DNA of 64,000 nucleotides from DATKAS01 sp963773315 (GTDB lineage Bacteria > Actinomycetota > Acidimicrobiia > Acidimicrobiales > DATKAS01): contig CAVZAF010000005.1 in assembly GCA_963773315.1 (NCBI GenBank), forward strand, positions 124,001 through 188,000, read 5' to 3'. The notes below the pieces were generated by a model. It saw nothing but the letters and a program-made list of their open reading frames with translations. It was not told the DNA's origin and did not search any database. The position numbers were made by a program, and so were the translations under genes. This document shows, piece by piece, positions 25,182 through 32,297 of this stretch (within the stretch, counting starts at the first letter, position 1; every line of letters begins with the position of its first letter).

Positions 25182-25529
25182 TCAGATGTAACCGAGCTTG
25201 GTGCCGACCTCTGTGTACTTGAACAGGAACTCGTCGGCCGCGGTGCCAGTGACGGCGATCGCGTACTTGAACTCGCCAAGCAGGAACTCGCCCTTCGTCA
25301 ACAGCGTCTGCGAGACGTCGCTCCAGAAGAGCTTGTACAACTCCTCCCGATCGCCCTTGACCATCCAGAATCCGTGGCCGTCGGGCAGGAAGAACATCTC
25401 GGGCGGGGTGCATTTGCCATCGGCGGCAAGCTTGCCCCAGTACTCGCCGACCTCGACGCCGTACTCGAGGGCCTTCTTCTCTCTGCCGGGGAACGGACGG
25501 GACCATGTCACGATAAATGCGGAATCCAT
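25182..25529 (-). CDS. Conserved hypothetical protein inside the tRNA-bounded element
   Basis: The function is unknown. This 115-residue protein begins MDSAFIVTWSRPFPGREKKA and continues with alternating strands and helices (MFFLPDGHGFWMVKG; LLGEFKYAIAVTG). It is compatible with a small alpha/beta-barrel like EthD or antibiotic-monooxygenase folds, but I cannot confirm that. The start at 25529 is set by a near-perfect AAGGAGGTG ribosome-binding site 5-6 nt upstream. It is the only intact gene between the 34-bp repeats, so it is either cargo of the vanished element or a gene caught by chance. Confidence 0.65.
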   Translation of the reverse strand: MDSAFIVTWSRPFPGREKKALEYGVEVGEYWGKLAADGKCTPPEMFFLPDGHGFWMVKGDREELYKLFWSDVSQTLLTKGEFLLGEFKYAIAVTGTAADEFLFKYTEVGTKLGYI

Positions 25530-25790
25530 GCGCCACCTCCTTGGTGGTTGTGTCTCGGACGCTGCGCCTCACCAACGGTGCGGGCCAGAGGCGAAGGTCA
25601 CGTTCCTCGAGCACCGCGGGGACATTCAACGCAAAGTCCGATTGGCAGGGTCTTTCGTGCGGGCGGTCCGGTCAGAACTCGGCCTACGCTGCGCGTTGTG
25701 GGTGGGCGCGGTCCTGATCGCGGCGCGTTCGACGCGTGTGCGGTCGCGGTTCCACTTGTCCTCGCCGGGCACGGATCCGATCGAAAGGCT

Positions 25791-25827
25791 GGCGACGGCA
25801 TTGTCGCGTAGGCGACGGCATTGTCGC
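25791..25827. repeat. 17-bp tandem-type repeat, two copies
   Basis: GGCGACGGCATTGTCGC occurs at 25791-25807 and again at 25811-25827 (20-bp period). It lies next to the prohead-protease fragment and may be a duplication formed while the element decayed. Confidence 0.6.
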
Positions 25828-25942
25828 TTACGACGGTGAGCACGTCGTTGCGGAGCTCGGTGTCGCTGACGTCCCACACGGCGTGCAGGCCGTCGGCCTC
25901 CTCGTGCAGCTCGACGGTGATGCCGATCGGAAGCACGCTCAC
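25806..25942 (-). pseudogene. Fragment of an HK97-family phage prohead protease
   Basis: The minus strand encodes LPIGITVELHEEADGLHAVW, then DVSDTELRNDVLTVVSDN. This resembles the strand-turn-strand core of HK97 prohead proteases, in which a hydrophobic VE(L)xE..GL segment is followed by VSDT...DVL.LV.DG. Only some 40 residues remain and no catalytic His or Ser can be placed. The assignment rests on pattern memory, so it is tentative, but it agrees with the integrase fragment next to it. Confidence 0.45.
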
Positions 25943-26106
25943 GGCGGCGCACCTCGATGTCGTCTACGCGGACCTCGCCGCTCGCGGCCTCGCTCCCCGC
26001 ACACGGCGAGTCGACCGCGTTCACGTTGGACGTGTAGGCGCACACGATGCCGGGCCAGCAGGCCGACGCGGCTGCGCAGGTGGCGGCGATGATCGACGCG
26101 CTATGA
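25932..26106 (+). pseudogene. Tyrosine integrase remnant with the active-site Tyr codon as TAG
   Basis: Two overlapping frames carry the two ends of one integrase. From 25932 the frame reads LTAAHLDVVYADLAARGLAP and RT, typical of the N-terminal core-binding domain. In another frame, from about 26002 to the TGA at 26104-26106, it reads STAFTLDV, then TAG at 26035-26037, then AHTMPGQQADAAAQVAAMID. Integrases of this group end in (LGHAS..TLDV)Y-AHxxPGxQADAA, so the catalytic Tyr codon has become a stop. The central catalytic domain with its Arg/His residues is deleted. The gene lies 77 bp from the tRNA, where integrases usually sit. Confidence 0.65.
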
Positions 26107-26168
26107 CCAATCTGTGACCAGCGGGCACCGGCGGGCCCGACTGCGGGCGCCGAATCGACCTGGAACAC

Positions 26169-26202
26169 CAGGCCAGCCGCCGTGGGCCCGGCTGGGATCG
26201 AA
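26169..26202. repeat. Putative att site, tRNA copy (34-bp direct repeat)
   Basis: This is identical to 25051-25084. Positions 26183-26202 belong to the acceptor stem and T-arm of the tRNA on the minus strand, so insertion would have preserved a functional tRNA. Confidence 0.7.
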
Positions 26203-26255
26203 CCAGCGACCAAGCGATTATGAGTCGCCCGCTCTGACCACTGAGCTACAGGCCC
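26183..26255 (-). tRNA. tRNA with CAT anticodon, probably tRNA-Ile2 (lysidine-modified)
   Basis: The minus strand folds as a complete cloverleaf of 73 nt: acceptor GGGCCTG/CGGGCCC, D-stem GCTC/GAGC, anticodon loop CTCATAA and T-loop TTCGATC. The G1-C72 pair rules out initiator tRNA. The anticodon arm and following bases (GGCGACTCATAATCGCTTGG) closely resemble known tRNA-Ile2 genes, whose C34 is changed to lysidine by TilS; elongator tRNA-Met is the alternative. CCA is not encoded. It follows tRNA-Asn by 6 bp on the same strand. Confidence 0.88.
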
Positions 26256-26261
26256 GACGAG

Positions 26262-26334
26262 CTCCGGGGGAGAGACTCGAACTCTCAACACGCGGATTAA
26301 CAGTCCGCTGCTCTGCCGGTTGAGCTACCCCGGA
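26262..26334 (-). tRNA. tRNA-Asn (anticodon GTT)
   Basis: This is a 73-nt cloverleaf on the minus strand with acceptor TCCGGGG/CCCCGGA, anticodon stem GCGGA/TCCGC around loop CTGTTAA, T-stem GAGAG/CTCTC and discriminator G. It is the promoter-proximal gene of a two-tRNA unit with the CAT tRNA. Confidence 0.93.
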
Positions 26335-26345
26335 AGGGACGGCAG

Positions 26346-26351
26346 ACCCTA
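26346..26351 (-). promoter_or_regulatory. Predicted -10 box (TAGGGT) for the tRNA pair
   Basis: On the minus strand TAGGGT ends 11 nt before the 5' base of tRNA-Asn, a plausible distance for a precursor start. The stretch from 26352 to 26616 upstream contains no other feature that I can support. Confidence 0.45.
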
Positions 26352-26616
26352 CCAGCGGGCACTCGCCGTCCCGAAGCCAACGACGGGTCTCGGCGGCGCC
26401 GTCACGACCAGCGCACCTTTGGAACTGGCGACTGGCGGTATGACGGCCTCGGCTCGAGGCGGTCCGCGAGACGGCGACCGCGTTTTCCAAGCACCCGAAC
26501 TTGGCCGACATGCTCTCGTTTGACCCATTGGCGGTCGATGTCGCCGGCAACCACCGATTCCGAGCCGGGACCGGAGCTCGAGACATTCATGCGACAGGGG
26601 CAACGTCACAATCACC

Positions 26617-26622
26617 TACCCT
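26617..26622 (+). promoter_or_regulatory. Predicted -10 box (TACCCT) before the small frame at 26629
   Basis: TACCCT ends 6 nt before GTG 26629. It is the only promoter-like box ahead of the gene group 26763-29086. Confidence 0.4.
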
Positions 26623-26628
26623 GCCCCC

Positions 26629-26760
26629 GTGGCGACCGCTGACGTCGTGATCAACGCCGTCGTCCTGCTCGGCGAAGGCCGCACCGGGGAGGACCATCCG
26701 GACGTCTCCAACCCGAGTGCCATCAACGATGTGTTCACCGCCGTGGTGTCCCACTTCTGA
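26629..26760 (+). CDS. Possible 43-residue leader or small protein
   Basis: From GTG 26629 a 43-codon frame (starting VATADVVINAVVLLGEG, ending VFTAVVSHF) stops 2 bp before the GTG of the next gene at 26763. The close spacing and the -10 box 6 nt upstream suggest it is translated. It has no recognised family, signal or conserved motif, so it could equally be a chance frame in a leader region. Confidence 0.3.
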   Translation: MATADVVINAVVLLGEGRTGEDHPDVSNPSAINDVFTAVVSHF

Positions 26761-26762
26761 CC

Positions 26763-27506
26763 GTGGCCCGGCGGTTCCGCGATCGGCTGTTCACCCCGCG
26801 AGTCGCCCGGGCCATGACGTCCCCGAGCGCGATCGCGCTCGCGGGCGGTGGTGTGGCGGTCTCGATCTTTGCCGGGCTGCCGCTTCTGGCGGCAGCCGGC
26901 GTGGGTGCGGCCGCCTGGGGCGCGCGAGTCGCCCTTGCGGTGCCGCGGGCGTCTCGCCACGAGCACATCGATCCCTTCGCGCTGGCGGAGCCATGGCGAG
27001 ACTTCGTGCGCGACGCCCTCCACGCTCAGGCCCGATTCGATCGCGCAGTGCAGTCCGCGAAGGCCGGCCCGCTCCGCGACCGTCTCGCGGAGATCGGTGA
27101 GCGAGTGGAGACCGGGGTGAGCGAGAGCTGGCAGGTCGCGAACCGCGCCCAGGAGATATCGCGGGCCGTCCGGCAGCTCGACACGCGAGCGGCCCGGGCG
27201 AAGCTCGCAGCTCTCGAGCACGACACGTCACAGCCATCGGACAGCCGCAGCCGCACCGAGGAGTCGCTCCGCGCGCAGATCGCCTCGGCGGAGCGCATGG
27301 CCGCCGTCGTGAACGACGCGCAAGACCGCCTGCGCCTGCTCGACGCTCGACTCGACGAGGCGGCGGCTCGCGCAGTCGAGCTCTCCGTCGAAGCGAGCGA
27401 TGAGGGGATGCTCGGCCTCTCGTCCGACGTCGACGACGTCGTCACCGACATGGAGGCGCTGCGACAAGCGCTCGAGGAGACGAGCGACCCCCCGGCCGGA
27501 GGATGA
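26763..27506 (+). CDS. Membrane-anchored coiled-coil protein of unknown function
   Basis: This 247-residue protein has a hydrophobic stretch at about 20-55 (IALAGGGVAVSIFAGLPLLA; GVGAAAWGARVALAV), enough for one or two membrane passes. A long helical, charged region (about 75-240) follows and is rich in Ala/Glu/Arg with coiled-coil spacing (RAQEISRAVRQLDTRAARAK; DVVTDMEALRQALEE). Its stop overlaps the MurJ start (ATGA at 27503-27506), and a PspA-like protein follows MurJ. The context suggests a role at the membrane or in cell-wall precursor export or stress, but the family is not recognised. Confidence 0.65.
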   Translation: MARRFRDRLFTPRVARAMTSPSAIALAGGGVAVSIFAGLPLLAAAGVGAAAWGARVALAVPRASRHEHIDPFALAEPWRDFVRDALHAQARFDRAVQSAKAGPLRDRLAEIGERVETGVSESWQVANRAQEISRAVRQLDTRAARAKLAALEHDTSQPSDSRSRTEESLRAQIASAERMAAVVNDAQDRLRLLDARLDEAAARAVELSVEASDEGMLGLSSDVDDVVTDMEALRQALEETSDPPAGG

Positions 27507-29086
27507 GCACCCCGACGACCAACCGCCGCTTCGTGCGGGCGAACCTCGTCGTCGCTGCCGGCACCGGGCTGTCGCGGCTCACCGGGTTCGGCCGGGTCGC
27601 GGCACTCGCGTACGCCCTCGGCCAGACGTCGCTCACCGACACCTACAACCTCGCGAACACGATGCCGAACGTCGTGTACGAGCTCCTGCTCGGCGGCATC
27701 CTCACGACGACCCTCGTGCCGGTCTTCGTGAGCCACCTCGATCACGACGACGAGGAGGCGACCGACGCCGTCGTGAGCGTCGCGGTGGTCGTGCTGCTCG
27801 CTCTCACCGTGGTCGCGGTGCTCGCCGCGCCGCTCATCGTCCACCTGTACACGCTGCGCGTGCCGGCCGTGGATCAGGGGGCCGTGCGAAGCGAGGCGAC
27901 CACGCTCGCGCGGTTCTTCCTGCCCCAGATCGTGTTCTACGGCATCACCTCGCTCGGGATCGCGCTCCTCAACTCGAGGCGCCGCTTCGCGGCGGCCGCG
28001 TTCGCTCCCGTGCTCAACAACGTGATCGTCATCGCGGCCCTCATCGCGCTCCCCCACGTCGTGAACGGCGACATCAACCTCGACACCGCGCTCGGCAACC
28101 ACTCGATGACGCTGTTGCTCGGGCTGTCGACCACCGGGGGCATCGTCGCGATGACCGCGGTCGTGTGGATCGCGGTGGGCCATGCCGGCATCCACATCCG
28201 GCCCAGGCTGCTGTGGCGACACCCCGCGGTGAGCGAGGTCGCTCGGCTCTCCGGCTGGACCGTCGGCTACGTGATCGCGAACCAGATCGCGTTGCTGATC
28301 GTCTCGATCCTCGCGCTGCGGGGAGAGGGAGAGCTCTCCGCGTACCAAGCCGCGTTCATCTTCTTCCAGCTCCCCCACGGCCTGCTCGCGGTCACGCTCA
28401 TCACGACGTTCGCGCCCGAGCTCTCGGAAGCCGCGTCGCGGGGCGACCACAACGGCTACAAGGACCGTCTCTCGCTCGGCATCCGCCTCATCACGCTCGT
28501 GATCGCGCCCGCAGCGATCGGCTACGCGGTGCTCGCGCGTCCGCTCGTGTCCGCGCTCATCGAGCGAGGCGCGCTCTCGAGCAGCCAAGCCGTCCTCACC
28601 GGGAACACGCTCGCGTGGTTCGCCGCCGGGCTTCTGGGGTTCAGCATCTACCTGTTCGTGCTCAGCGGCTTCTATGCGCGCAAGGACACCCGCCGGCCCT
28701 TCTACCTCAACGTCGTCGAGAACGTGATCAACATCGTCCTCGCGATTGCGTTCGTGGGCCGATGGGGAGCGCCGGGCCTCGCCGCCTCGTACGCGGTCGC
28801 CTACACGATCTCTGCGGTGCTCGCGACGTTGTGGCTGTCACACGTCACCGGTGGCCTCGGCCTGCGCTCGCTCGCAGCCGGCGTCGCGCGTCCGATCGCC
28901 GTCGCGATCGTGATGGGCGCGCTCGTCTGGGGCTTGGCCTCACTTGTCGGCGGCCAGCACGGCACTGGCGCCCTGACGCGCTCGCTCGTCGGTGTCGGCA
29001 TCGGCGTCGCGGCGTATGTCGGAGGGCTGCTGTTGCTCCGCGTTCCGGAGGTCGTCGCCCTCCGCACCCGTTTGAGGGGCCGATAG
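27503..29086 (+). CDS. murJ: MurJ-type lipid II flippase
   Basis: This 527-residue integral membrane protein of the MVF/MOP family flips the peptidoglycan precursor lipid II to the outer face of the membrane. The N-terminus LVVAAGTGLSRLTGFGRVAA carries the conserved Arg-rich SRLxGFxR motif. About 14 hydrophobic segments follow, with typical family stretches such as LPNVVYELLLGG-like (MPNVVYELLLGGILTTTLVP) and FFQLPHGLLAVT. It lacks the long cytoplasmic pseudokinase extension seen in mycobacterial MurJ (MviN), so it is the minimal form. It is translationally coupled to the upstream coiled-coil protein; its TAG stop overlaps the -10 box of pspA. Confidence 0.88.
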   Translation: MSTPTTNRRFVRANLVVAAGTGLSRLTGFGRVAALAYALGQTSLTDTYNLANTMPNVVYELLLGGILTTTLVPVFVSHLDHDDEEATDAVVSVAVVVLLALTVVAVLAAPLIVHLYTLRVPAVDQGAVRSEATTLARFFLPQIVFYGITSLGIALLNSRRRFAAAAFAPVLNNVIVIAALIALPHVVNGDINLDTALGNHSMTLLLGLSTTGGIVAMTAVVWIAVGHAGIHIRPRLLWRHPAVSEVARLSGWTVGYVIANQIALLIVSILALRGEGELSAYQAAFIFFQLPHGLLAVTLITTFAPELSEAASRGDHNGYKDRLSLGIRLITLVIAPAAIGYAVLARPLVSALIERGALSSSQAVLTGNTLAWFAAGLLGFSIYLFVLSGFYARKDTRRPFYLNVVENVINIVLAIAFVGRWGAPGLAASYAVAYTISAVLATLWLSHVTGGLGLRSLAAGVARPIAVAIVMGALVWGLASLVGGQHGTGALTRSLVGVGIGVAAYVGGLLLLRVPEVVALRTRLRGR

Positions 29087-29089
29087 GCT
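29084..29089 (+). promoter_or_regulatory. Predicted -10 box (TAGGCT) for the PspA-like gene
   Basis: TAGGCT shares its first bases with the murJ stop codon and ends 7 nt before ATG 29097. A leaderless, separately controlled transcript for the PspA-like gene is likely. Confidence 0.5.
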
Positions 29090-29096
29090 CCGCCGC

Positions 29097-29894
29097 ATGA
29101 TCAAGTACCTCAAGCGGCAGTGGGCCTACTGGACCGCAAAGCTGAGTGGCCGGTTCGACGAGCGGGCCGATCCGAAGGTACAGCTCGAGCAGGCCATGCA
29201 AGAGGCGCAGGAGCAGCACCGGCGGTTGCGCGAGCAGGCCGCGAACGTGATCGCGAACCAGAAGCAGACCGAGCTTCGCCTCAACCGCTCGCTCGAGGAG
29301 ATGGGTCGCGTCAACGGCAACGCGCGACAGGCGCTGCTCATGGCGGCCGATGCCGACAAGAAGGGCGATGCCGCCAAGGCCGGCGAGTACAACGCCGCGG
29401 CCGAGGCGTTCGCGAACCGGCTCATCGCGCTCGAGCGCGACGTCGACGACCTGAAGGCCCTCAGCCTCCAGTCGGCGCAGGCGGCCGACCAGGCGAAGGC
29501 TGCGGTGCAGCAGAACGCCACCGCGTTGCAGCGCAAGCTCAGCGAGCGTCAGAAGCTCATGTCGCAGCTCGACCAGGCCAAGATGCAAGAGCAGATGAAC
29601 AAGGCGATGGCCTCGCTCTCGGCGACGGTCGGCGACGACGTCCCGACGTTCGACGAGGTGCGCGACAAGATCGAGGCCCGCTACGCCAAGGCCAAGGGCA
29701 TGAGCGAGCTCACCGAGACGTCGGTCGAGAGCCGCATGCTCGAGATCGAGCACGCCACCCAGAACTCAGAGGCCCAGGGTCGCCTCGACGAGATGCGGGC
29801 CCAGCTCGGCCTCCCTGCTGCGCACGAGCCTGCTGCGGTCGAAGCCCCGGCGCCCGCTCCCGCGAGCGGCGCCGACACGCCCTCCTCCTCCTAG
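29097..29894 (+). CDS. PspA/IM30 (ESCRT-III-like) membrane-stress protein
   Basis: This 265-residue, almost wholly helical protein is a PspA/Vipp1 relative that binds and stabilises stressed membranes by forming oligomers. The N-terminal amphipathic helix is basic and aromatic (MIKYLKRQWAYWTAKLSGRF). The core coiled coil carries ADPKVQLEQAMQEAQEQHRR near residue 25 and QLDQAKMQEQMNKAMASLSA near 160. The last 30 residues are Pro/Ala-rich and disordered. No PspB/C or PspF homologue is adjacent; the neighbour is MurJ. Its 3' end is overlapped on the other strand by the frameshifted tail of proB. Confidence 0.85.
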   Translation: MIKYLKRQWAYWTAKLSGRFDERADPKVQLEQAMQEAQEQHRRLREQAANVIANQKQTELRLNRSLEEMGRVNGNARQALLMAADADKKGDAAKAGEYNAAAEAFANRLIALERDVDDLKALSLQSAQAADQAKAAVQQNATALQRKLSERQKLMSQLDQAKMQEQMNKAMASLSATVGDDVPTFDEVRDKIEARYAKAKGMSELTETSVESRMLEIEHATQNSEAQGRLDEMRAQLGLPAAHEPAAVEAPAPAPASGADTPSSS

Positions 29895-30999
29895 CGTGGG
29901 CGGTCAGCCCGGCAACACGACGAAGGTCGTCGCGATGGACGACCTCGTGCGGCCATCCCTCGGGGAGCTCTGAGGTGCGGCGTCCGATGACCTGCGAGAG
30001 GTCGTGCGCGTCGATGCGCGAGAGGCCCTTCGCGAAGACCACGCCACCGGGTCCGGCGACCTCGATTGCGTCGTCGGCGAGGAAGTCGCCCTTCACACCG
30101 ACGACTCCCGCCGGGAGCAATGACCGGTTGCCGTCGACAAGCGCGCGGCGTGCACCCTCGTCGACCTCGACCACTCCCGCGGAAGCCAGCGCGAACGCGA
30201 TCCATAGCTTGCGCGCGGGCAGGCGGCGCTCGTGCGGGTGCACCACCGTGCCCACACCACCGACGCCAGCGACCGCATCGAGCAGCACGCCAGGTCGATC
30301 TGCCGCGGCGATGACCGCCCGGACACCCGACCACGACGCGATGCGCGCGGCGGCCACCTTGGATGCCATCCCGCCGCTCCCTCGCTGCGAGCCCGCGCCA
30401 CCCATCTGCTCCTCGAAGGCACGGTCTATGCCCACGACCTCCTCGATGAGGGACGCGTTCGCGTCGAGACGAGGATCGGCGGTCAGCACGCCCGGCGTGT
30501 CAGTGAGCAGGACGAGCAGGTCGGCGTTCACGAGATGGGCAACGAGGGCCGCGAGACGGTCGTTGTCGCCGAACCGGATCTCGTCGTCCGCGAGGGCGTC
30601 GTTCTCGTTGACGATGGGAACGGCGCCGAGCTCGAGCAGTCGCGTGAGTGTCTGGCGCGCGTGGAGGTACTGGCGGCGCTCGACGAAGTCGTGAGGAACG
30701 AGCAACACCTGGGCGGGCACCAACCCGTGTGTCGCGAGGATGTCGTCGTAGGTGCGCATGAGGCGGCTCTGCCCCGCCGCGGCGAGCGCTTGCAGCGTCG
30801 GGGTGTCGGTCGGACGCTCCTTCAGCCCGAGCGCGGCGACTCCCGCGGACACGGCACCGGAGCTCACGACGACGACGTCGTGGCCGTCGACGCGCAGCTG
30901 CGCCACCTCCCCACAGAGCTTCTCGATGGCTGCGGTGTCGATGACCCCGACATCGTCGGTGAGCGAAGACGTGCCGACCTTGGCGACGATCGTGCTCAT
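29710..30999 (-). CDS. proB: Glutamate 5-kinase (ProB), with probable 3' frameshift
   Basis: ProB phosphorylates glutamate to glutamyl-5-phosphate, the first step of proline synthesis. The amino-acid kinase domain starts STIVAKVGTSSLTDD and contains VVVVSSGAVSAG, IVNENDALADDEIRFGDND and GSGGMASKVAAA. A PUA domain follows (about 275-365). The expected C-terminus is VVHRDD plus a few hydrophobic residues. In this sequence one extra base in the GG at 29925-29926 shifts the frame; without it the gene would read DDFVVLPG and stop at 29904. As it stands, the frame runs about 65 codons further, antisense to the PspA-like gene. The start overlaps the obgE stop (ATGA, 30996-30999), so the two are co-translated. 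Confidence 0.88.
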   Translation of the reverse strand: MSTIVAKVGTSSLTDDVGVIDTAAIEKLCGEVAQLRVDGHDVVVVSSGAVSAGVAALGLKERPTDTPTLQALAAAGQSRLMRTYDDILATHGLVPAQVLLVPHDFVERRQYLHARQTLTRLLELGAVPIVNENDALADDEIRFGDNDRLAALVAHLVNADLLVLLTDTPGVLTADPRLDANASLIEEVVGIDRAFEEQMGGAGSQRGSGGMASKVAAARIASWSGVRAVIAAADRPGVLLDAVAGVGGVGTVVHPHERRLPARKLWIAFALASAGVVEVDEGARRALVDGNRSLLPAGVVGVKGDFLADDAIEVAGPGGVVFAKGLSRIDAHDLSQVIGRRTSELPEGWPHEVVHRDDLRRVAGLTAHARRRRACRRRSRERAPGLRPQQARAQQGGRAGPASRRGDPGPLSSGWRARSRACGSRPTSR

Positions 31000-32240
31000 T
31001 GGTCGGGCTCGTAGTCGAAGCTGAACGATCCGACGAGCACCGTGTCGCCCTCGCGGGCGCCTGCCCGCGCCAGTGCCTTGCCGACGCCCAGGCGCTTCAG
31101 CCGATGGTCGACGTACGCGAGCGCCTCGGCGTTCGTGAGGTCGGACAGCGCGACGGCGCGCTCGGCGGCGCGCCCGACGACTCGATAGACGCCGTCGGCC
31201 TCGCGCTCGACCCGCACACCCTCGGGCACAGGGCGGTGGATCACGAGGCCCTCGGCGACTGGCTCGGCGTCGCGAGCCTCGTGCACGAGGCTCGCCATCT
31301 GACCCACGACCTCACGCACGCCGTCGCCGGTGATCGCGCTCATCCGCAGGCCCTGCCACTCGATGCCGGAGTCGGCGACGTCCGCGCGCGAGCCGACGAC
31401 GATGCGGGGCCGCTCGAGTAGGTCGGGTTGGTAGCGGCCGAGCTCGTCGAGCAGGATCCGCTCCTGCTCCGCGGGCGAGCGGCCTTCGGAAGGTGCGAGG
31501 TCGATGAGCACGACGAGCACTCGCGCCCGCTCGACGTGACGCAGGAAGCGATGCCCGAGACCGCGGCCCTCGCTCGCGCCCTCGATGAGGCCGGGGATGT
31601 CCGCGACGACCATCTCGAAGTCGTCGTCGAGGCGCACGACGCCGAGGTTGGGCTCGAGGGTCGTGAACGGATAGTCGCCGATCTTGGGCTTGGCCGCCGA
31701 GATCCGGCTGATGAACGTGCTCTTGCCCGAGTTCGGGAAGCCCACGAGCGCGACGTCGGCCATGAGCCGCAGCTCGAGCAGCAGCCAGTGCTGCTCTCCC
31801 CGCTCCCCCTGCTCCGCGAACGAGGGCGCGCGCCTCGTGTTCGAGAGGAACCGCGCGTTGCCGCGTCCTCCTCGGCCTCCCGCCGCCGCGAGCCAGCGAT
31901 CGCCGTGATTCACGAGGTCGGCGAGCAGCGCTCCACTCTCCATCGCTCGCACGGTGGTGCCCTGAGGAACGGCGACGATCGTGTCCTTGCCCCCGGTGCC
32001 GTGGCGTCCCTTGCCCGTGCCGTGGGTGCCGTCGGTCGCCCGCCGGTGAGGATGGTCGCGGAAAGCCAGCAGTGACGCCACGTTGTGGTCCGCGACGAGC
32101 CACACGTCGCCACCGGGGCCGCCGTCGCCGCCGTCGGGACCGCCTCGGGGCACGTGGGCCTCACGCCGGAACGACACGGTGCCCGCGCCGCCATCGCCAC
32201 CGCGCACGTTCAGCGCGCACTCGTCGACGAACCCGGCCAT
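30996..32240 (-). CDS. obgE: GTPase ObgE/CgtA
   Basis: This 414-residue Obg GTPase is tied to 50S subunit maturation and the stress response. The Gly-rich Obg domain (GGDGGAGTVSFRREAHVPRG) is followed by the G domain with G1 GFPNSGKST near residue 170, G2 PFTT and G3 DIPGLIEGA. The C-terminal OCT domain ends VGSFSFDYEPDQ. The G4 motif reads VGSRAD in place of NKxD, a variation that may weaken guanine specificity. proB overlaps its end. Unlike in many actinobacteria, it is separated from rplU-rpmA by two pilus genes and dgt. Confidence 0.92.
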   Translation of the reverse strand: MAGFVDECALNVRGGDGGAGTVSFRREAHVPRGGPDGGDGGPGGDVWLVADHNVASLLAFRDHPHRRATDGTHGTGKGRHGTGGKDTIVAVPQGTTVRAMESGALLADLVNHGDRWLAAAGGRGGRGNARFLSNTRRAPSFAEQGERGEQHWLLLELRLMADVALVGFPNSGKSTFISRISAAKPKIGDYPFTTLEPNLGVVRLDDDFEMVVADIPGLIEGASEGRGLGHRFLRHVERARVLVVLIDLAPSEGRSPAEQERILLDELGRYQPDLLERPRIVVGSRADVADSGIEWQGLRMSAITGDGVREVVGQMASLVHEARDAEPVAEGLVIHRPVPEGVRVEREADGVYRVVGRAAERAVALSDLTNAEALAYVDHRLKRLGVGKALARAGAREGDTVLVGSFSFDYEPDQ

Positions 32241-32248
32241 GGCGGGTC

Positions 32249-32254
32249 AGCGTA
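32249..32254 (-). promoter_or_regulatory. Predicted -10 box (TACGCT) for obgE-proB
   Basis: On the minus strand TACGCT ends 8 nt before the obgE ATG at 32240, without a ribosome-binding site between them. It fits the leaderless pattern seen across the window. Confidence 0.5.
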
Positions 32255-32297
32255 GGGGGTGGGCCAGCGCGCGGCGGAGCCGCTTTGGTGTGACTCT

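Larger units (their letters stand above)
25051..26202. mobile_element. Scar of a decayed integrative element at a tRNA gene
   Basis: Two exact 34-bp direct repeats (25051-25084 and 26169-26202) bound 1.1 kb. The right copy contains the 3' end of the CAT-anticodon tRNA (T-arm and acceptor), the classic target of tyrosine-recombinase elements. Inside are fragments that read as a tyrosine integrase (25932-26106) and an HK97-type prohead protease (25806-25942), plus one intact small gene (25182-25529). No complete integrase or phage gene is left, so the element cannot move by itself. The stretch 25530-25805 holds nothing I can identify. Confidence 0.7.

Noticed and set aside
26262..26334. tRNA-Asn as the integration target
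   Set aside because: The 34-bp repeat covers only the 3' part of the CAT-anticodon tRNA (26169-26202) and does not reach tRNA-Asn.
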